A DNA stretch of 64,000 nucleotides from Vibrio atypicus. Its GTDB lineage: Bacteria; Pseudomonadota; Gammaproteobacteria; Enterobacterales; Vibrionaceae. Location: NCBI RefSeq assembly GCF_009811315.1, contig NZ_BLID01000004.1, positions 430,604 to 494,603 of the forward strand. Reading direction: 5' to 3'. The notes under the pieces are model-generated. The model made no database searches. It was not told the origin of the DNA and saw only the letters and a list, made by a program, of their open reading frames with translations. This document shows, piece by piece, positions 29,345 through 38,489 of this stretch (its first letter is position 1; every line of letters begins with the position of its first letter). The translations under genes and the position numbers were made by a program.

Positions 29345-30688
29345 ATGTCGAACCCTGCTAACTCCATTGACAAGCGAATGAGCATTGTCGCGCTAACTTG
29401 GCCACTGTTTGTGGAGATCCTACTGCGCACAGCCCTGAACACCAGTGATGTGTTCATGCTTAGTGGATATTCAGACAAAGCAGTATCAGCGGTTGGGGTG
29501 ATCTCTCAACTCTCATTCTTTTTGATCATTGTTTCTTCGATGGTGAGCAGTGGTACTGGCATTCTAATCGCTCAATACAACGGTTCTGAGCGACATCAGG
29601 AATCAGCTTGGGTTGGCGTTGCCAGTATCGCGTTATCAGCTTTGGTCGGTGTTTTCCTCAGCCTTCTCGCCGTCATTGGGGCTTATCATTTTTTGCCTTT
29701 ATATGGGCTGGAAGCGCAAGTTGAACAATACGCCCAAGAGTACCTACTGATCAGCGGCGCAATGACATTTAACATCACACTCGGCATTGTGCTCACGACC
29801 ATTTTACGCAGCCATGGTTATTCGCGCTCACCGATGTACGTTAACTTGATCAGTGGCGTGATTAATATTGTGGGTAACTATATCGCTCTCTATCAACCTT
29901 TTGGCCTACCGGTATACGGCGTTCAAGGTGTTGCGATTGCGACGGTCATTAGCCAAGTGATTGGTACACTCATTTTATGCTTGGTCGTCAAGCGTAGCGG
30001 TATTACGCTGCCTTTCGAACAGCTTAAGCAGATCCCAAAAGTGATCTTTACTCGCATCATTAAAATTGGGGTGATGAATGCGGGTGAAGTGCTCTCTTAC
30101 AACATGGCACAAATCTGTATTACCTTCTTTATCGTTCAGATGGGTACGGCTTCACTCGCTGCTTTTACCTATGCACAGAACATTGCGCGTCTCTCTTTCG
30201 CCTTTGCTTTAGCACTCGGTCAAGGGAGTCAAATTCAAGCGGGCTACTATATTGGCCGAGGCTGGGTAGACGCCATCTTGAAACTAGTACAAAAATATTT
30301 TGTCATCGGTTTCTGCGTATCGACCATTTTGACAGTAGTGATCTATTTGCTACGCGACAGTATTATTCCACTCTTTACCACTGAGCCTGAGATTGCTGCA
30401 CTTACCGCAACACTGATCGCAGGTTCGATCATTCTTGAAGCTGGTCGAGTGTTTAACTTGATCTTTATCTCTGCCCTTAAGGCTGCAGGTGACATCAAGT
30501 TCCCAGTAAAAATGGGCATTCTCAGCATGTGGGGTTGGGGCGTCGCAATGAGTTATCTATTCGGTGTGCATTGGGGATATGGTGTCATCGGTGCATGGAT
30601 GGCGATTGCATTTGATGAATGGTTCCGCGGCTTAATTATGGCAAGGCGTTGGCGCTCAAAGGTATGGACGAAGTACACCTTACAATAA
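29345..30688 (+). CDS. MATE-family efflux transporter
   Basis: A 447-residue inner-membrane protein with about twelve helices, of the multidrug and toxic compound extrusion family. Family features are ALTWPLFVEILLRTALNTSDVFMLSGYSDKAVSAVGVISQ at the start (helix 1 and the conserved region after it) and a mirrored second half starting near ARIIKIGVMNAGEVLSYNMAQI. Such proteins export cationic drugs or metabolites using a Na+ or H+ gradient. It starts at ATG 29345 and has no clear operon partner. The substrate cannot be told. Confidence 0.88.
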   Translation: MSNPANSIDKRMSIVALTWPLFVEILLRTALNTSDVFMLSGYSDKAVSAVGVISQLSFFLIIVSSMVSSGTGILIAQYNGSERHQESAWVGVASIALSALVGVFLSLLAVIGAYHFLPLYGLEAQVEQYAQEYLLISGAMTFNITLGIVLTTILRSHGYSRSPMYVNLISGVINIVGNYIALYQPFGLPVYGVQGVAIATVISQVIGTLILCLVVKRSGITLPFEQLKQIPKVIFTRIIKIGVMNAGEVLSYNMAQICITFFIVQMGTASLAAFTYAQNIARLSFAFALALGQGSQIQAGYYIGRGWVDAILKLVQKYFVIGFCVSTILTVVIYLLRDSIIPLFTTEPEIAALTATLIAGSIILEAGRVFNLIFISALKAAGDIKFPVKMGILSMWGWGVAMSYLFGVHWGYGVIGAWMAIAFDEWFRGLIMARRWRSKVWTKYTLQ

Positions 30689-30764
30689 CAACTTAGGCGA
30701 TGAGTAATCTTCTCTAATCAGAAGTAAAAGTCGATGGGTGTTCTACACTTAACAAAAAGTAAGG

Positions 30765-31862
30765 ATGCCCAGCAACTGTATGGACACAACACGTTTTACC
30801 CCTTCCGCATGGAAAAATATTCGGCAAGACATCATCAATGATCGTTTACTTTATGGCTATGTCATCGTAACGAGTTTATTGCTCTTCATTGCATCGATAT
30901 GGGTAGACGATCAATCTAATTTGGAATACAGCGCTTCAACCTACCTTCGTGCCCTCATTAGCATCTGTTATATTACTTTTCTTGCTTGGAGTGCAGGCTA
31001 CTATATTTATCTGGCGATACACCGCACGCCTCATCCCATTCTGGTCTATCTAAATACGATACGTAGCTTCTTTAACCCATTGTCAAAAGCAATCAGCTTC
31101 ATCCTATTGGTGCTTGCTCTCAACTTAACCTTTTCATGCTATACCTACCTCAAATCCATTATTCCGGATCTGAATCCTTTCCAATATGATCTGCTGTTTT
31201 ATCAACTTGATTATTGGCTGCATTTCAACCACGAGCCTTGGAAGCTTACCCATGCGCTTTTCTCATCGATTTACGCTTCTTTTGTCATCAATTTTTTCTA
31301 CAACTTATGGTTTTTGTTGATGTGGGGCAGCGTGCTGTTTTTTATCATTCGACGAGATTTAACGGCACTACGTAATCAGTACCTCATTACTTTTCTTTCG
31401 AGTTGGTTATTAATAGGCGGTATCACTGCGACTTTGCTCTCTTCAGCAGGCCCGTGCTACGCCCACTTGGTTGATCCTGAGCAAACGCACTACCTGCCCT
31501 TAATGGATCGATTAGCGCATCAAAGTCTCGCCTTGGAAAAAATAGGGTTACCCGCTTTATGGGCTTTGGATGTGCAAGATATGCTTTGGCTGAAATATTT
31601 AGGTCGCGAGAGCGGTGTAGGAACGGGCATTTCAGCCATGCCAAGCATGCATGTCTCTATTGCCGTGTTGATGGCATTAGGCGCTTATCAACTCAACAAA
31701 AAACTGGGTTACGTTATGTGGGCCTATATGCTCATCATTCAACTGGGATCCGTCCATTTAGCTTGGCATTACGCCATAGACGGTTACCTCAGTACAGTTT
31801 TGACCCTACTGCTATGGAAGCTTTGTGGCGTTATTGTAAATAGATTCAATTCACCACCTTAG
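30765..31862 (+). CDS. PAP2-superfamily membrane phosphatase
   Basis: A 365-residue inner-membrane protein with about six or more hydrophobic segments. The PAP2 phosphatase motifs are near the end: GISAMPSMHVSIAVL (SxMHxS) and VHLAWHYAIDGYLS (HxxxxD). SAGPCYAHLVDPEQTHY is typical of the inositolphosphorylceramide-synthase-like PAP2_3 subgroup. The real function may be lipid phosphate removal or head-group transfer. The start is uncertain: AAGG directly abuts ATG 30765, and ATG 30780 is an alternative. Its 3' end overlaps the convergent LysR gene by 17 bp. Confidence 0.8.
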   Translation: MPSNCMDTTRFTPSAWKNIRQDIINDRLLYGYVIVTSLLLFIASIWVDDQSNLEYSASTYLRALISICYITFLAWSAGYYIYLAIHRTPHPILVYLNTIRSFFNPLSKAISFILLVLALNLTFSCYTYLKSIIPDLNPFQYDLLFYQLDYWLHFNHEPWKLTHALFSSIYASFVINFFYNLWFLLMWGSVLFFIIRRDLTALRNQYLITFLSSWLLIGGITATLLSSAGPCYAHLVDPEQTHYLPLMDRLAHQSLALEKIGLPALWALDVQDMLWLKYLGRESGVGTGISAMPSMHVSIAVLMALGAYQLNKKLGYVMWAYMLIIQLGSVHLAWHYAIDGYLSTVLTLLLWKLCGVIVNRFNSPP

Positions 31863-32754
31863 CGACCACTTCCCGAAGGCAGACATTTTTTTCTTCATAT
31901 TGATTGGCTTTTAAATAAAGTAGACGAATATCAAAATCAGGTACTTCAACAGGCGTCGATACAGCCATTAAACCGTGGCTATGGGTTTCCATTTCAGCAA
32001 ACCGTTTTGGTACGATACAAATCAGCTTTCGCCCAATCAGCAGACGTCTCACCGTTAAAAAGTTACGAGAAGCGACGCCAACTCTGCGCTCATACCCTAA
32101 CTTAGCCAATCGCTTATCCACTTGAGTTTGTAAACTGCCATCTGGGCTCACAAGCGCATGCTCAATACTGACAAACGCTTCTAAAGTAAGTGGCGTAGGC
32201 AAATCAACGCTTAGTGGATCGAACAAACAGAGGTGCTGCTCAGTGTAGAGATGTTGGGAAAGAAAACGTCGATTGAGATTTTCAATACTGCCAATAACCA
32301 CATCGAGCTTTTCACTTTCTGCAATTTCTAAGTAGTTGCTGCGATTTACGTTATAAAAGCTGACTTGCGAAAGTGGTGATGCTTGCTTTAAAGCATCGTA
32401 AAGCTGAGGAGCAAACAACTGCTCCGCATAGTCGGTTAGGCCGATTCGCCAAGCCCCTTGGTACTCTTGCGAAGTGAAGTGCTTCTTAATCAACAGATCG
32501 TTTTTGATGCTACCTAATAGTTTATCAATCAAAGGTGCAATCTCATGTGAACGTAACGTCGGCTCCATTTTGCTTCCGACACGTTCAAACAAAGGATCAT
32601 CAAATAAACTTCGCATTCGCTGTAAGGTGTGGCTCATTGCTGACTGGCTAACAAAGCATTGCTCCGCCGCTAAGCTGACACTCTTGGTTTGATACAAAGC
32701 TTGAAATGCCACCAGCAAATTGAGATCGACGCCTTTCCAATTAAACTCTTTCAT
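31846..32754 (-). CDS. LysR-family regulator next to chrA
   Basis: A 302-residue LysR protein starting at ATG 32754 (MKEFNWKGVDLNLLVAFQALYQTKSV); the upstream frame extends to 32808 but lacks support. The helix-turn-helix is SLAAEQCFVSQSAMSHTLQRMRSLF, followed by DPLFERVGSKMEPTLRS, typical of the NodD/SyrM-like branch. It is divergent from the chromate transporter and likely its regulator. The inducing signal is unknown. Its stop lies within the convergent PAP2 gene. Confidence 0.85.
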   Translation of the reverse strand: MKEFNWKGVDLNLLVAFQALYQTKSVSLAAEQCFVSQSAMSHTLQRMRSLFDDPLFERVGSKMEPTLRSHEIAPLIDKLLGSIKNDLLIKKHFTSQEYQGAWRIGLTDYAEQLFAPQLYDALKQASPLSQVSFYNVNRSNYLEIAESEKLDVVIGSIENLNRRFLSQHLYTEQHLCLFDPLSVDLPTPLTLEAFVSIEHALVSPDGSLQTQVDKRLAKLGYERRVGVASRNFLTVRRLLIGRKLICIVPKRFAEMETHSHGLMAVSTPVEVPDFDIRLLYLKANQYEEKNVCLREVVAKVVN

Positions 32755-32846
32755 ATCGCCTATCCCATTTGATTCATAATGTGTATTAAAACTATCAATT
32801 TGAATCATTTTAGTCGATTAAGTACATTATCGGCACTATTTATTAG

Positions 32847-34007
32847 ATGAGTAATGCAATCATGCTGTCGATTTTTAAGACCTTTTTCTGGCTTGGCTGG
32901 ATAAGCTTTGGAGGCCCTGCTGCCCACATCGGCTACTTCCGAAATACCTTTGTTGAGAAACTGAACTGGCTAGATGACAAAGAATACGGCCAAATCGTCG
33001 CACTGAGCCAGTTTTTACCCGGCCCAGGCTCTAGCCAAGTTGGCTTTGCCTTAGGTTATAAACGTGGTGGTATTGGCGGAGCATGCATGGCCTTTCTTGG
33101 CTTTACTTTGCCATCCGTACTCATCATGTTGGCTCTCGCGGTTCTCAGTAGCCAATTAACCGAAACAAGTGCGTTTCAAAATATCGTTCATGGTTTAAAG
33201 CTATTGGCTGTTGTGGTGGTCGCTGATGCGACTTGGGGCATGTATAAAAACTTCTGCAAAGAGAAGCTTTCCGTTTCATTGTGCTTGGCGACTGCAATTG
33301 GGTTATTGCTGTTTCCTGGCATTGCCACACAAATGATTATCTTAGTTGCCGCAGGCCTGATTGGCATGAAGTTTTTAGGTAGCGATGAGCAAAGCCAACC
33401 AACTCAATTCCAACCTTCTGTCTTTCCGCTGTTACTCTTTGTCGCACTATTAGTTGGCCTTCCTTTCGCGGCTCAAATACTCCCTGCTCTGGGATTATTT
33501 AGTGATTTTTTCCAAGCTGGTAGCCTAGTCTTTGGTGGTGGTCATGTCGTACTGCCATTGCTGCAAAACATTGTCGGCGATCAGATCACTCAAGATGCTT
33601 TCCTTACTGGTTACGCTGCTGCGCAAGCTGTTCCGGGCCCAATGTTCACTTTTGCTACTTACATTGGCTATGAACTGATGCCTCAAGCTCCCATCACTGG
33701 TGCATTGATTGCAACCTTAGGTGTATTTATTCCAGGCTTCCTGCTGCTTCTCGGTGTACTTAAGAACTGGCAGTCGTTAGCACAGAACCATAAAGTCTCT
33801 GGTGCTGTAAGTGGTGTCAACGCTTCGGTCGTTGGTTTGCTCATCGCGGCTTTATATCAACCTGTATTTACCAGTGCCGTTGTGTCTCCGTTAGATATCT
33901 CACTCCTATTGGTCGGTTTTTATCTACTTAAACAGTGGAAATTGCCAATTATTTGGATGGTGGCTTTCTTCATCATCTCTGGATTGGCGCAGGGTTTCAT
34001 TGCCTAA
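32847..34007 (+). CDS. chrA: chromate efflux transporter
   Basis: A 386-residue inner-membrane protein of the CHR family, with two homologous CHR halves (GWISFGGPAAHIGYFRNTFVEK and AGSLVFGGGHVVLPLLQNIVG). Motifs SQFLPGPGSSQVGFALGY and AAQAVPGPMFTFATYIGYEL are the paired family signatures. Long-form (two-domain) ChrA proteins expel chromate. It is monocistronic and shares a divergent promoter with the LysR gene. Whether the real substrate is chromate or another oxyanion such as sulfate cannot be seen. Confidence 0.9.
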   Translation: MSNAIMLSIFKTFFWLGWISFGGPAAHIGYFRNTFVEKLNWLDDKEYGQIVALSQFLPGPGSSQVGFALGYKRGGIGGACMAFLGFTLPSVLIMLALAVLSSQLTETSAFQNIVHGLKLLAVVVVADATWGMYKNFCKEKLSVSLCLATAIGLLLFPGIATQMIILVAAGLIGMKFLGSDEQSQPTQFQPSVFPLLLFVALLVGLPFAAQILPALGLFSDFFQAGSLVFGGGHVVLPLLQNIVGDQITQDAFLTGYAAAQAVPGPMFTFATYIGYELMPQAPITGALIATLGVFIPGFLLLLGVLKNWQSLAQNHKVSGAVSGVNASVVGLLIAALYQPVFTSAVVSPLDISLLLVGFYLLKQWKLPIIWMVAFFIISGLAQGFIA

Positions 34008-34027
34008 TAGCATCCAAACATGAATAT

Positions 34028-34056
34028 AAAAAGGAGAGCCGATGCTCTCCTTTTTG
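34028..34056. terminator. bidirectional terminator between chrA and the tad operon
   Basis: AAAAAGGAGAGC / GCTCTCCTTTTT hairpin with A and T runs on each side. It ends chrA (plus) and tadD (minus). Confidence 0.85.
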
Positions 34057-34058
34057 CT

Positions 34059-35066
34059 TTATTCTTTTACAACGACTTTCTCTTCCCGAACCATCGCTAA
34101 GGCTCGCTCTAAGTTCTCATTGGCGACTTTATAATAGGTGGGTTTACTGTCTATCGCTTGCTGCAAGTAAGGAATAGCCTGATTAGGTTTACCTTGAAGA
34201 ATTAAAAAATACCCAACGTTATTCAATGCTTCTGGTTTGTCCATATGACGAGTAAAGACGTTAAGCGCTCGAGGGATTTCGCCTTTTGCCAGATAAATTA
34301 ACGCCAGATTATTTAGCGCTTTTTCATCATTCGGAGATTCTTCTAAAGCCTGTAAACTCAATCGCTGCGCTTGTCTGTAATCCCCTGACATGTAGTAAGA
34401 ATAACCACTATTCGTAAGCGCTTTAACAGAGTCCGGTTTGATCCTTAACGCATGCTGATAATAGGCCTGAGCGTGGTCATGTTTCGCATCCAGATCCGCT
34501 AGTACTCCCAGCCCCATATACGCATATTCAGGAGAAGAGGTATCCGTTTTAAGCTTTAGAATGGCATCTGCGCTCTCTAGATCTTCATCCGATAGTGTTT
34601 TCTTACTGCCAAAGCGCAGCTGATCCGCATTGATCGCTTTAAAGAAGTAGCTTTCGCCTAAACGGGTATCACCGCTACGACTATAAAAAATACCGAGTTG
34701 TTCTAATGACTGGATATTATTGGGGTTTGCTTCCACTGAAAGTAGAAAAGCTCTTTCCGCTAAATTTCGATTCCCTCTCTCCTGGTGAATACGACCGATA
34801 TTGTAGAGTGAGCGATCTCGAAACTGGCCATTCTCAAACGCCAATGAGCGTATGTACTCGTATAAGGCTAAATCAACATTGCCACTACTTAACGCAAAAT
34901 CACCGCGAGAGATCGCCTCTTTCTCTGTTTTAGGTGGTTCATCTAGCGATAAAGTATCGATAGGAACCCCGTCGTAAAGTGATGTATCGAGAGGCTCTTC
35001 ACTGCTGGCACACCCAAAGATGAGCGACATGGCGAAAAGGAGAGTAAAACTTCGGATCATATTCAT
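34059..35066 (-). CDS. tadD: TPR-repeat lipoprotein TadD
   Basis: A 335-residue outer-membrane lipoprotein starting at 35066 (MNMIRSFTLLFAMSLIFG with Cys at residue 19). The body is a series of tetratricopeptide repeats (for example FRDRSLYNIGRIHQERGNRNLAERAFL, KALTNSGYSYYMSGDYRQAQRLSL, ALNNVGYFLILQGKPNQAIPYL). In Tad systems TadD acts as a pilotin-like scaffold for the secretin. It is the last gene of the operon and ends at the shared terminator. Confidence 0.85.
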   Translation of the reverse strand: MNMIRSFTLLFAMSLIFGCASSEEPLDTSLYDGVPIDTLSLDEPPKTEKEAISRGDFALSSGNVDLALYEYIRSLAFENGQFRDRSLYNIGRIHQERGNRNLAERAFLLSVEANPNNIQSLEQLGIFYSRSGDTRLGESYFFKAINADQLRFGSKKTLSDEDLESADAILKLKTDTSSPEYAYMGLGVLADLDAKHDHAQAYYQHALRIKPDSVKALTNSGYSYYMSGDYRQAQRLSLQALEESPNDEKALNNLALIYLAKGEIPRALNVFTRHMDKPEALNNVGYFLILQGKPNQAIPYLQQAIDSKPTYYKVANENLERALAMVREEKVVVKE

Positions 35067-35068
35067 AG

Positions 35069-36013
35069 CTATTTCCCCAATGTCGAGGTGATAGAAAGCA
35101 TGGACGGCCCAATCGCGACAATGAAGAAACAAGGCCAGATAAAGAGTAATAACGGGAAGATCATTTTGGTTGGGATTTTCGCCGCAATTTCCTCTATCTC
35201 TTGATTACGTTTATCACGGAAATCTTCGGTGTATTCACGCAGTGTTTGCGACAAGCTACCACCAATCCGAGACGCATGAGATAGCATGGTCACTAACCCC
35301 GATAACTCATTAATCCCGGTTCGCTCAACCAAATCATTAAAGGCATCTGACATCTCAACCCCCGCTTTTATTTTGACACACACGGTATCTAACTCGTCGG
35401 CAAAATCTGGGTGAGAGATCATCAGCTCATCAGCCACTCGGCGTAATGCAGCACTAAAACCTAAACCTGATTCGGTACAAACCACCAGCAGATCCAGCGC
35501 ATCAGGCACACCACCTCGAATTCGAGATTGGCGTTTATTCACGAAATAGTTGAGACCAATATTTGGCATATAGATCCCGACAGCCACACTGATCACCATC
35601 GCGACTTTTAGATTCGGCATATCAGGGACAAAGAAATAGAGCATTGCCGCTATTGAGACACCAATCAGTAGTGCTATCCCTTTGACCGCATAAAAAATGG
35701 TAAGAGCGTTTGCGTCATGATAGCCCGCATGCATCAATTGCTCGCGCAGACTTTGGCTCTCTTTAGAGTTCGAGGGGGTCATATTTGGCGCGATGGATTC
35801 TAAGGTATTTCCCAATCGTCGCCCTTTCTTTAACTTCTCACCAGGTGCGGTTTTTTTCAGTTCCTCAAGCCTGACCTTCATTGGTGCCCGTGTACCAAGA
35901 ATTACAAGAAAAAGAGAAAAAATAACCAGTACCGTCGCGATCAAAATAACGCTAAGAAAAAAGGTTTGCTCATCAATCTGAAAACTACCAAGTAAATCGG
36001 AGAGGTATTCCAT
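35069..36013 (-). CDS. tadC: Tad inner-membrane platform protein TadC
   Basis: A 314-residue GspF-family protein starting at 36013 (MEYLSDLLGSFQIDEQTF); an upstream extension to 36082 would run into tadB. Three or four hydrophobic helices and one T2SS-F domain are visible (GVPDALDLLVVCTESGLGFSAALRRVADELMIS ... LSGLVTMLSHASRIGGSLSQTLREY). TadB and TadC together form the platform on which TadA works. Spacing to tadB and tadD is only a few bases. Confidence 0.88.
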   Translation of the reverse strand: MEYLSDLLGSFQIDEQTFFLSVILIATVLVIFSLFLVILGTRAPMKVRLEELKKTAPGEKLKKGRRLGNTLESIAPNMTPSNSKESQSLREQLMHAGYHDANALTIFYAVKGIALLIGVSIAAMLYFFVPDMPNLKVAMVISVAVGIYMPNIGLNYFVNKRQSRIRGGVPDALDLLVVCTESGLGFSAALRRVADELMISHPDFADELDTVCVKIKAGVEMSDAFNDLVERTGINELSGLVTMLSHASRIGGSLSQTLREYTEDFRDKRNQEIEEIAAKIPTKMIFPLLLFIWPCFFIVAIGPSMLSITSTLGK

Positions 36014-36014
36014 A

Positions 36015-36983
36015 TCACACCTCAAAATTAATAATATTTCGAATCCACATCGATCCGATAAATAAGCTAATAATGCCACCACTGACTAACGTCATACCGC
36101 GAGGATCGGTATACAGTGGTTCCACATAATCTGGGTTGATAAAAGTCAGGAACAAAAATAGTAGGAATGGTGACAGCACCAAAATCCATGCCGACAGCCG
36201 ACTTTCTGCTGAGAGTGTTTTGATTTTACGTTGTAGCTTGAAACGTGAGCGTAAAACTCGACTCACTTTCTCCAAGTTTTCTGATAAGTTACCGCCCGTT
36301 TCTTTCTGCAATAACACCGCACTGGCGAAAGCAAGCATAGAAACTGTCGGTGTGCGCTCGGCCATCTGCATGATCGCCATTCGCATATCGTAACCAAAAT
36401 TGAGTAAATTGAAGGTGTTTTTGAATTCGGTTCCGATCGGATCCGGCATCTCATTCCCCACTTCATTAAAAGCTTGTGTGACAGGTTGGCCTGCTTGAAG
36501 CATACGGCGCATGATGTCCAATGCTTCTGGCAACTGTTCTTCAAAACTGGCTAGACGATCGGAAATGCGCTTATTGAGCCAAAAATAAAGAATAAACCAA
36601 ATACCCACCGATGCCGCTAAACCAATATAAAACGGTTGTCCAAGCAGCAACACAATCAAGAATGCGCAAACCGATAAGATTGATGTGACCGCTAAGGTTT
36701 GGCTTAAACTCCAATCATAACCAGACAGCTCGATGGTTTTTTTCAACGAAGAGAAAACCGAGATCTGAACCAATCTTCTATCCATTGGTGTTAAGCTTTT
36801 GATGTAGTGCTCTTGCAACAGCGAGCGCGCTTCTTCATCTAATTTCGCTTGTGATTCCTTCAGTCGCTGAGATAACTGTTTATGCTTCGCCTTGCTACCC
36901 GCAGCAGGCAAAATCAGCGCTTGTGAGATAAACACCACAGCAAAGAAAAGTAAAATATAGAAAAGTGTCGCATCCTGTTGCAT
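36015..36983 (-). CDS. tadB: Tad inner-membrane platform protein TadB
   Basis: A 322-residue GspF-family membrane protein. The T2SS-F domain is around residues 165-290 (QLPEALDIMRRMLQAGQPVTQAFNEVGNEMPDPIGTEF ... ASAVLLQKETGGNLSENLEKVSRVLRSRFKLQRKIKTLSAE), with hydrophobic helices at the start, the middle and the end. It partners with TadC in the pilus platform. It lies 12 bases after tadA. Confidence 0.88.
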   Translation of the reverse strand: MQQDATLFYILLFFAVVFISQALILPAAGSKAKHKQLSQRLKESQAKLDEEARSLLQEHYIKSLTPMDRRLVQISVFSSLKKTIELSGYDWSLSQTLAVTSILSVCAFLIVLLLGQPFYIGLAASVGIWFILYFWLNKRISDRLASFEEQLPEALDIMRRMLQAGQPVTQAFNEVGNEMPDPIGTEFKNTFNLLNFGYDMRMAIMQMAERTPTVSMLAFASAVLLQKETGGNLSENLEKVSRVLRSRFKLQRKIKTLSAESRLSAWILVLSPFLLFLFLTFINPDYVEPLYTDPRGMTLVSGGIISLFIGSMWIRNIINFEV

Positions 36984-36995
36984 GACATTCCCCTT

Positions 36996-38462
36996 CTATG
37001 AAAATGATTCATTAAATATTTCAAAAGGTAGGTGAAGACCTTTTTTAGATAAGTGGTCGTGGCATTGAGGCACGACACCCGTCGCAGTGTAGTAGCCGAG
37101 AACATTCCCTTCTTCATCCATCCCTTTGCGGTGGAACTTAAAGATCTCAGACATGGTAATGATTTCACCTTCCATACCATTGATTTCACAGATACTGACC
37201 ATACGACGTTTACCGTCCTCTTGGCGTTCCATCTGAACCACAAGATGAATGGCTGAAGCAATTTGCGAGCGCAAGTTTTTTGCACTCATATTCCACCCTG
37301 CCATTGCGAACATGTTTTCAACTCGAGACAGTGCATCCCTTGGGGTATTGGCGTGAATGGTTGCGAGTGAACCATCGTGACCAGTATTCATCGCCGCTAA
37401 CATGTCTACTGCCTCTGCACCACGCACCTCCCCCAGCACAATTCGGTCTGGACGCATACGTAGCGAGTTTTTCACTAAGTCTCGCTGAGTAATTTCCCCT
37501 TTGCCTTCCAAATTAGCCGGTCTTGTTTCTAGGCGGACCACATGAGTTTGCTGTAATTGAAGCTCTGCGGAATCTTCAATCGTGACAATACGATCGTCAT
37601 GAGGAATAAAGTTGGAAAAGATATTTAACGTGGTCGTTTTACCAGAACCAGTACCGCCGGAGATCAACACATTGAGCGCCCCTTGCACTGCCGCTTCAAC
37701 AAACTCAGCCATTGGCTCCGAAAGGGAGTTAAACGCCAACAAATTGTCCATGTTGAGCTTTTCAACCGCGAATCGACGAATGGACACCGAGGAGCCATCC
37801 AAAGCCAATGGGGGAATGATGGCATTCACACGCGAGCCATCAATCAGACGAGCATCGACCATAGGGGAAGCTTCATCAATACGTCGACCTACTTGGCTAA
37901 CGATACGGTCAATGATGTTTCTAAGGTGACGTTCATCAAGAAAGGTGTAGGGCGTTTGCTGAAGTTTACCCCGCCTTTCAACAAATACGTGTTTGGGGCC
38001 ATTGACCAGAATATCCGATACCGTCGCATCATTGAGCAAGGGTTCAAGTGGACCTAAACCAAAGACTTCGTCTTCAATTTGCTGGATAACTCGCTTCCGA
38101 CCTTCGGCGCTCAACGCATGCGTTTGGTCATCCGCCATCAATTGGACAATGGCATCATGAAGATCATTTTTAGCACGTTCTTGCTCTAAACTCGCCAAGA
38201 GTCCCAAGTCTAAGGTTTCAAGTAATCTTTGGTGATAGTAGTGCTTCACTTCCAATTCTTGTTCGAGTTGTTTACGAGCATCATCGACTGCTTTATCTGA
38301 TACTTCTTGTTCTTTCTTTTTCTTTTCTTTCAGTGAGATAGCAGAATCAGCAGGCGTTTGCACAGCCCCACTCTCTACATCAGGCATATGCTCTTGCTGC
38401 TTATCCGCTTCCATTACTTTTTTTTGCAGCTCAGGATTGATATTTTTGCGCTTAAAAAACAT
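36996..38462 (-). CDS. tadA: Tad pilus ATPase TadA (CpaF-like)
   Basis: A 488-residue secretion ATPase of the GspE/VirB11 superfamily that powers both extension and retraction in Tad systems. It has a charged, coiled-coil-prone N-terminus (residues about 15-75), Walker A GGTGSGKT at 269-276, an Asp box around IVTIEDSAELQL, Walker B RPDRIVLGEVRGAEAVDML and a His box GHDGSLATIHANTPRDALSR. Length and motif order are normal. It works at the inner membrane with TadB/TadC. Confidence 0.95.
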   Translation of the reverse strand: MFFKRKNINPELQKKVMEADKQQEHMPDVESGAVQTPADSAISLKEKKKKEQEVSDKAVDDARKQLEQELEVKHYYHQRLLETLDLGLLASLEQERAKNDLHDAIVQLMADDQTHALSAEGRKRVIQQIEDEVFGLGPLEPLLNDATVSDILVNGPKHVFVERRGKLQQTPYTFLDERHLRNIIDRIVSQVGRRIDEASPMVDARLIDGSRVNAIIPPLALDGSSVSIRRFAVEKLNMDNLLAFNSLSEPMAEFVEAAVQGALNVLISGGTGSGKTTTLNIFSNFIPHDDRIVTIEDSAELQLQQTHVVRLETRPANLEGKGEITQRDLVKNSLRMRPDRIVLGEVRGAEAVDMLAAMNTGHDGSLATIHANTPRDALSRVENMFAMAGWNMSAKNLRSQIASAIHLVVQMERQEDGKRRMVSICEINGMEGEIITMSEIFKFHRKGMDEEGNVLGYYTATGVVPQCHDHLSKKGLHLPFEIFNESFS

Positions 38463-38489
38463 AAGACACGATCCCTCAAGTTTACCTAG

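Noticed and set aside
31846..34007. Genomic island in the MATE/PAP2/chrA area
   Set aside because: No integrase, tRNA junction, direct repeats or distinct composition could be seen; genes are common in vibrios.
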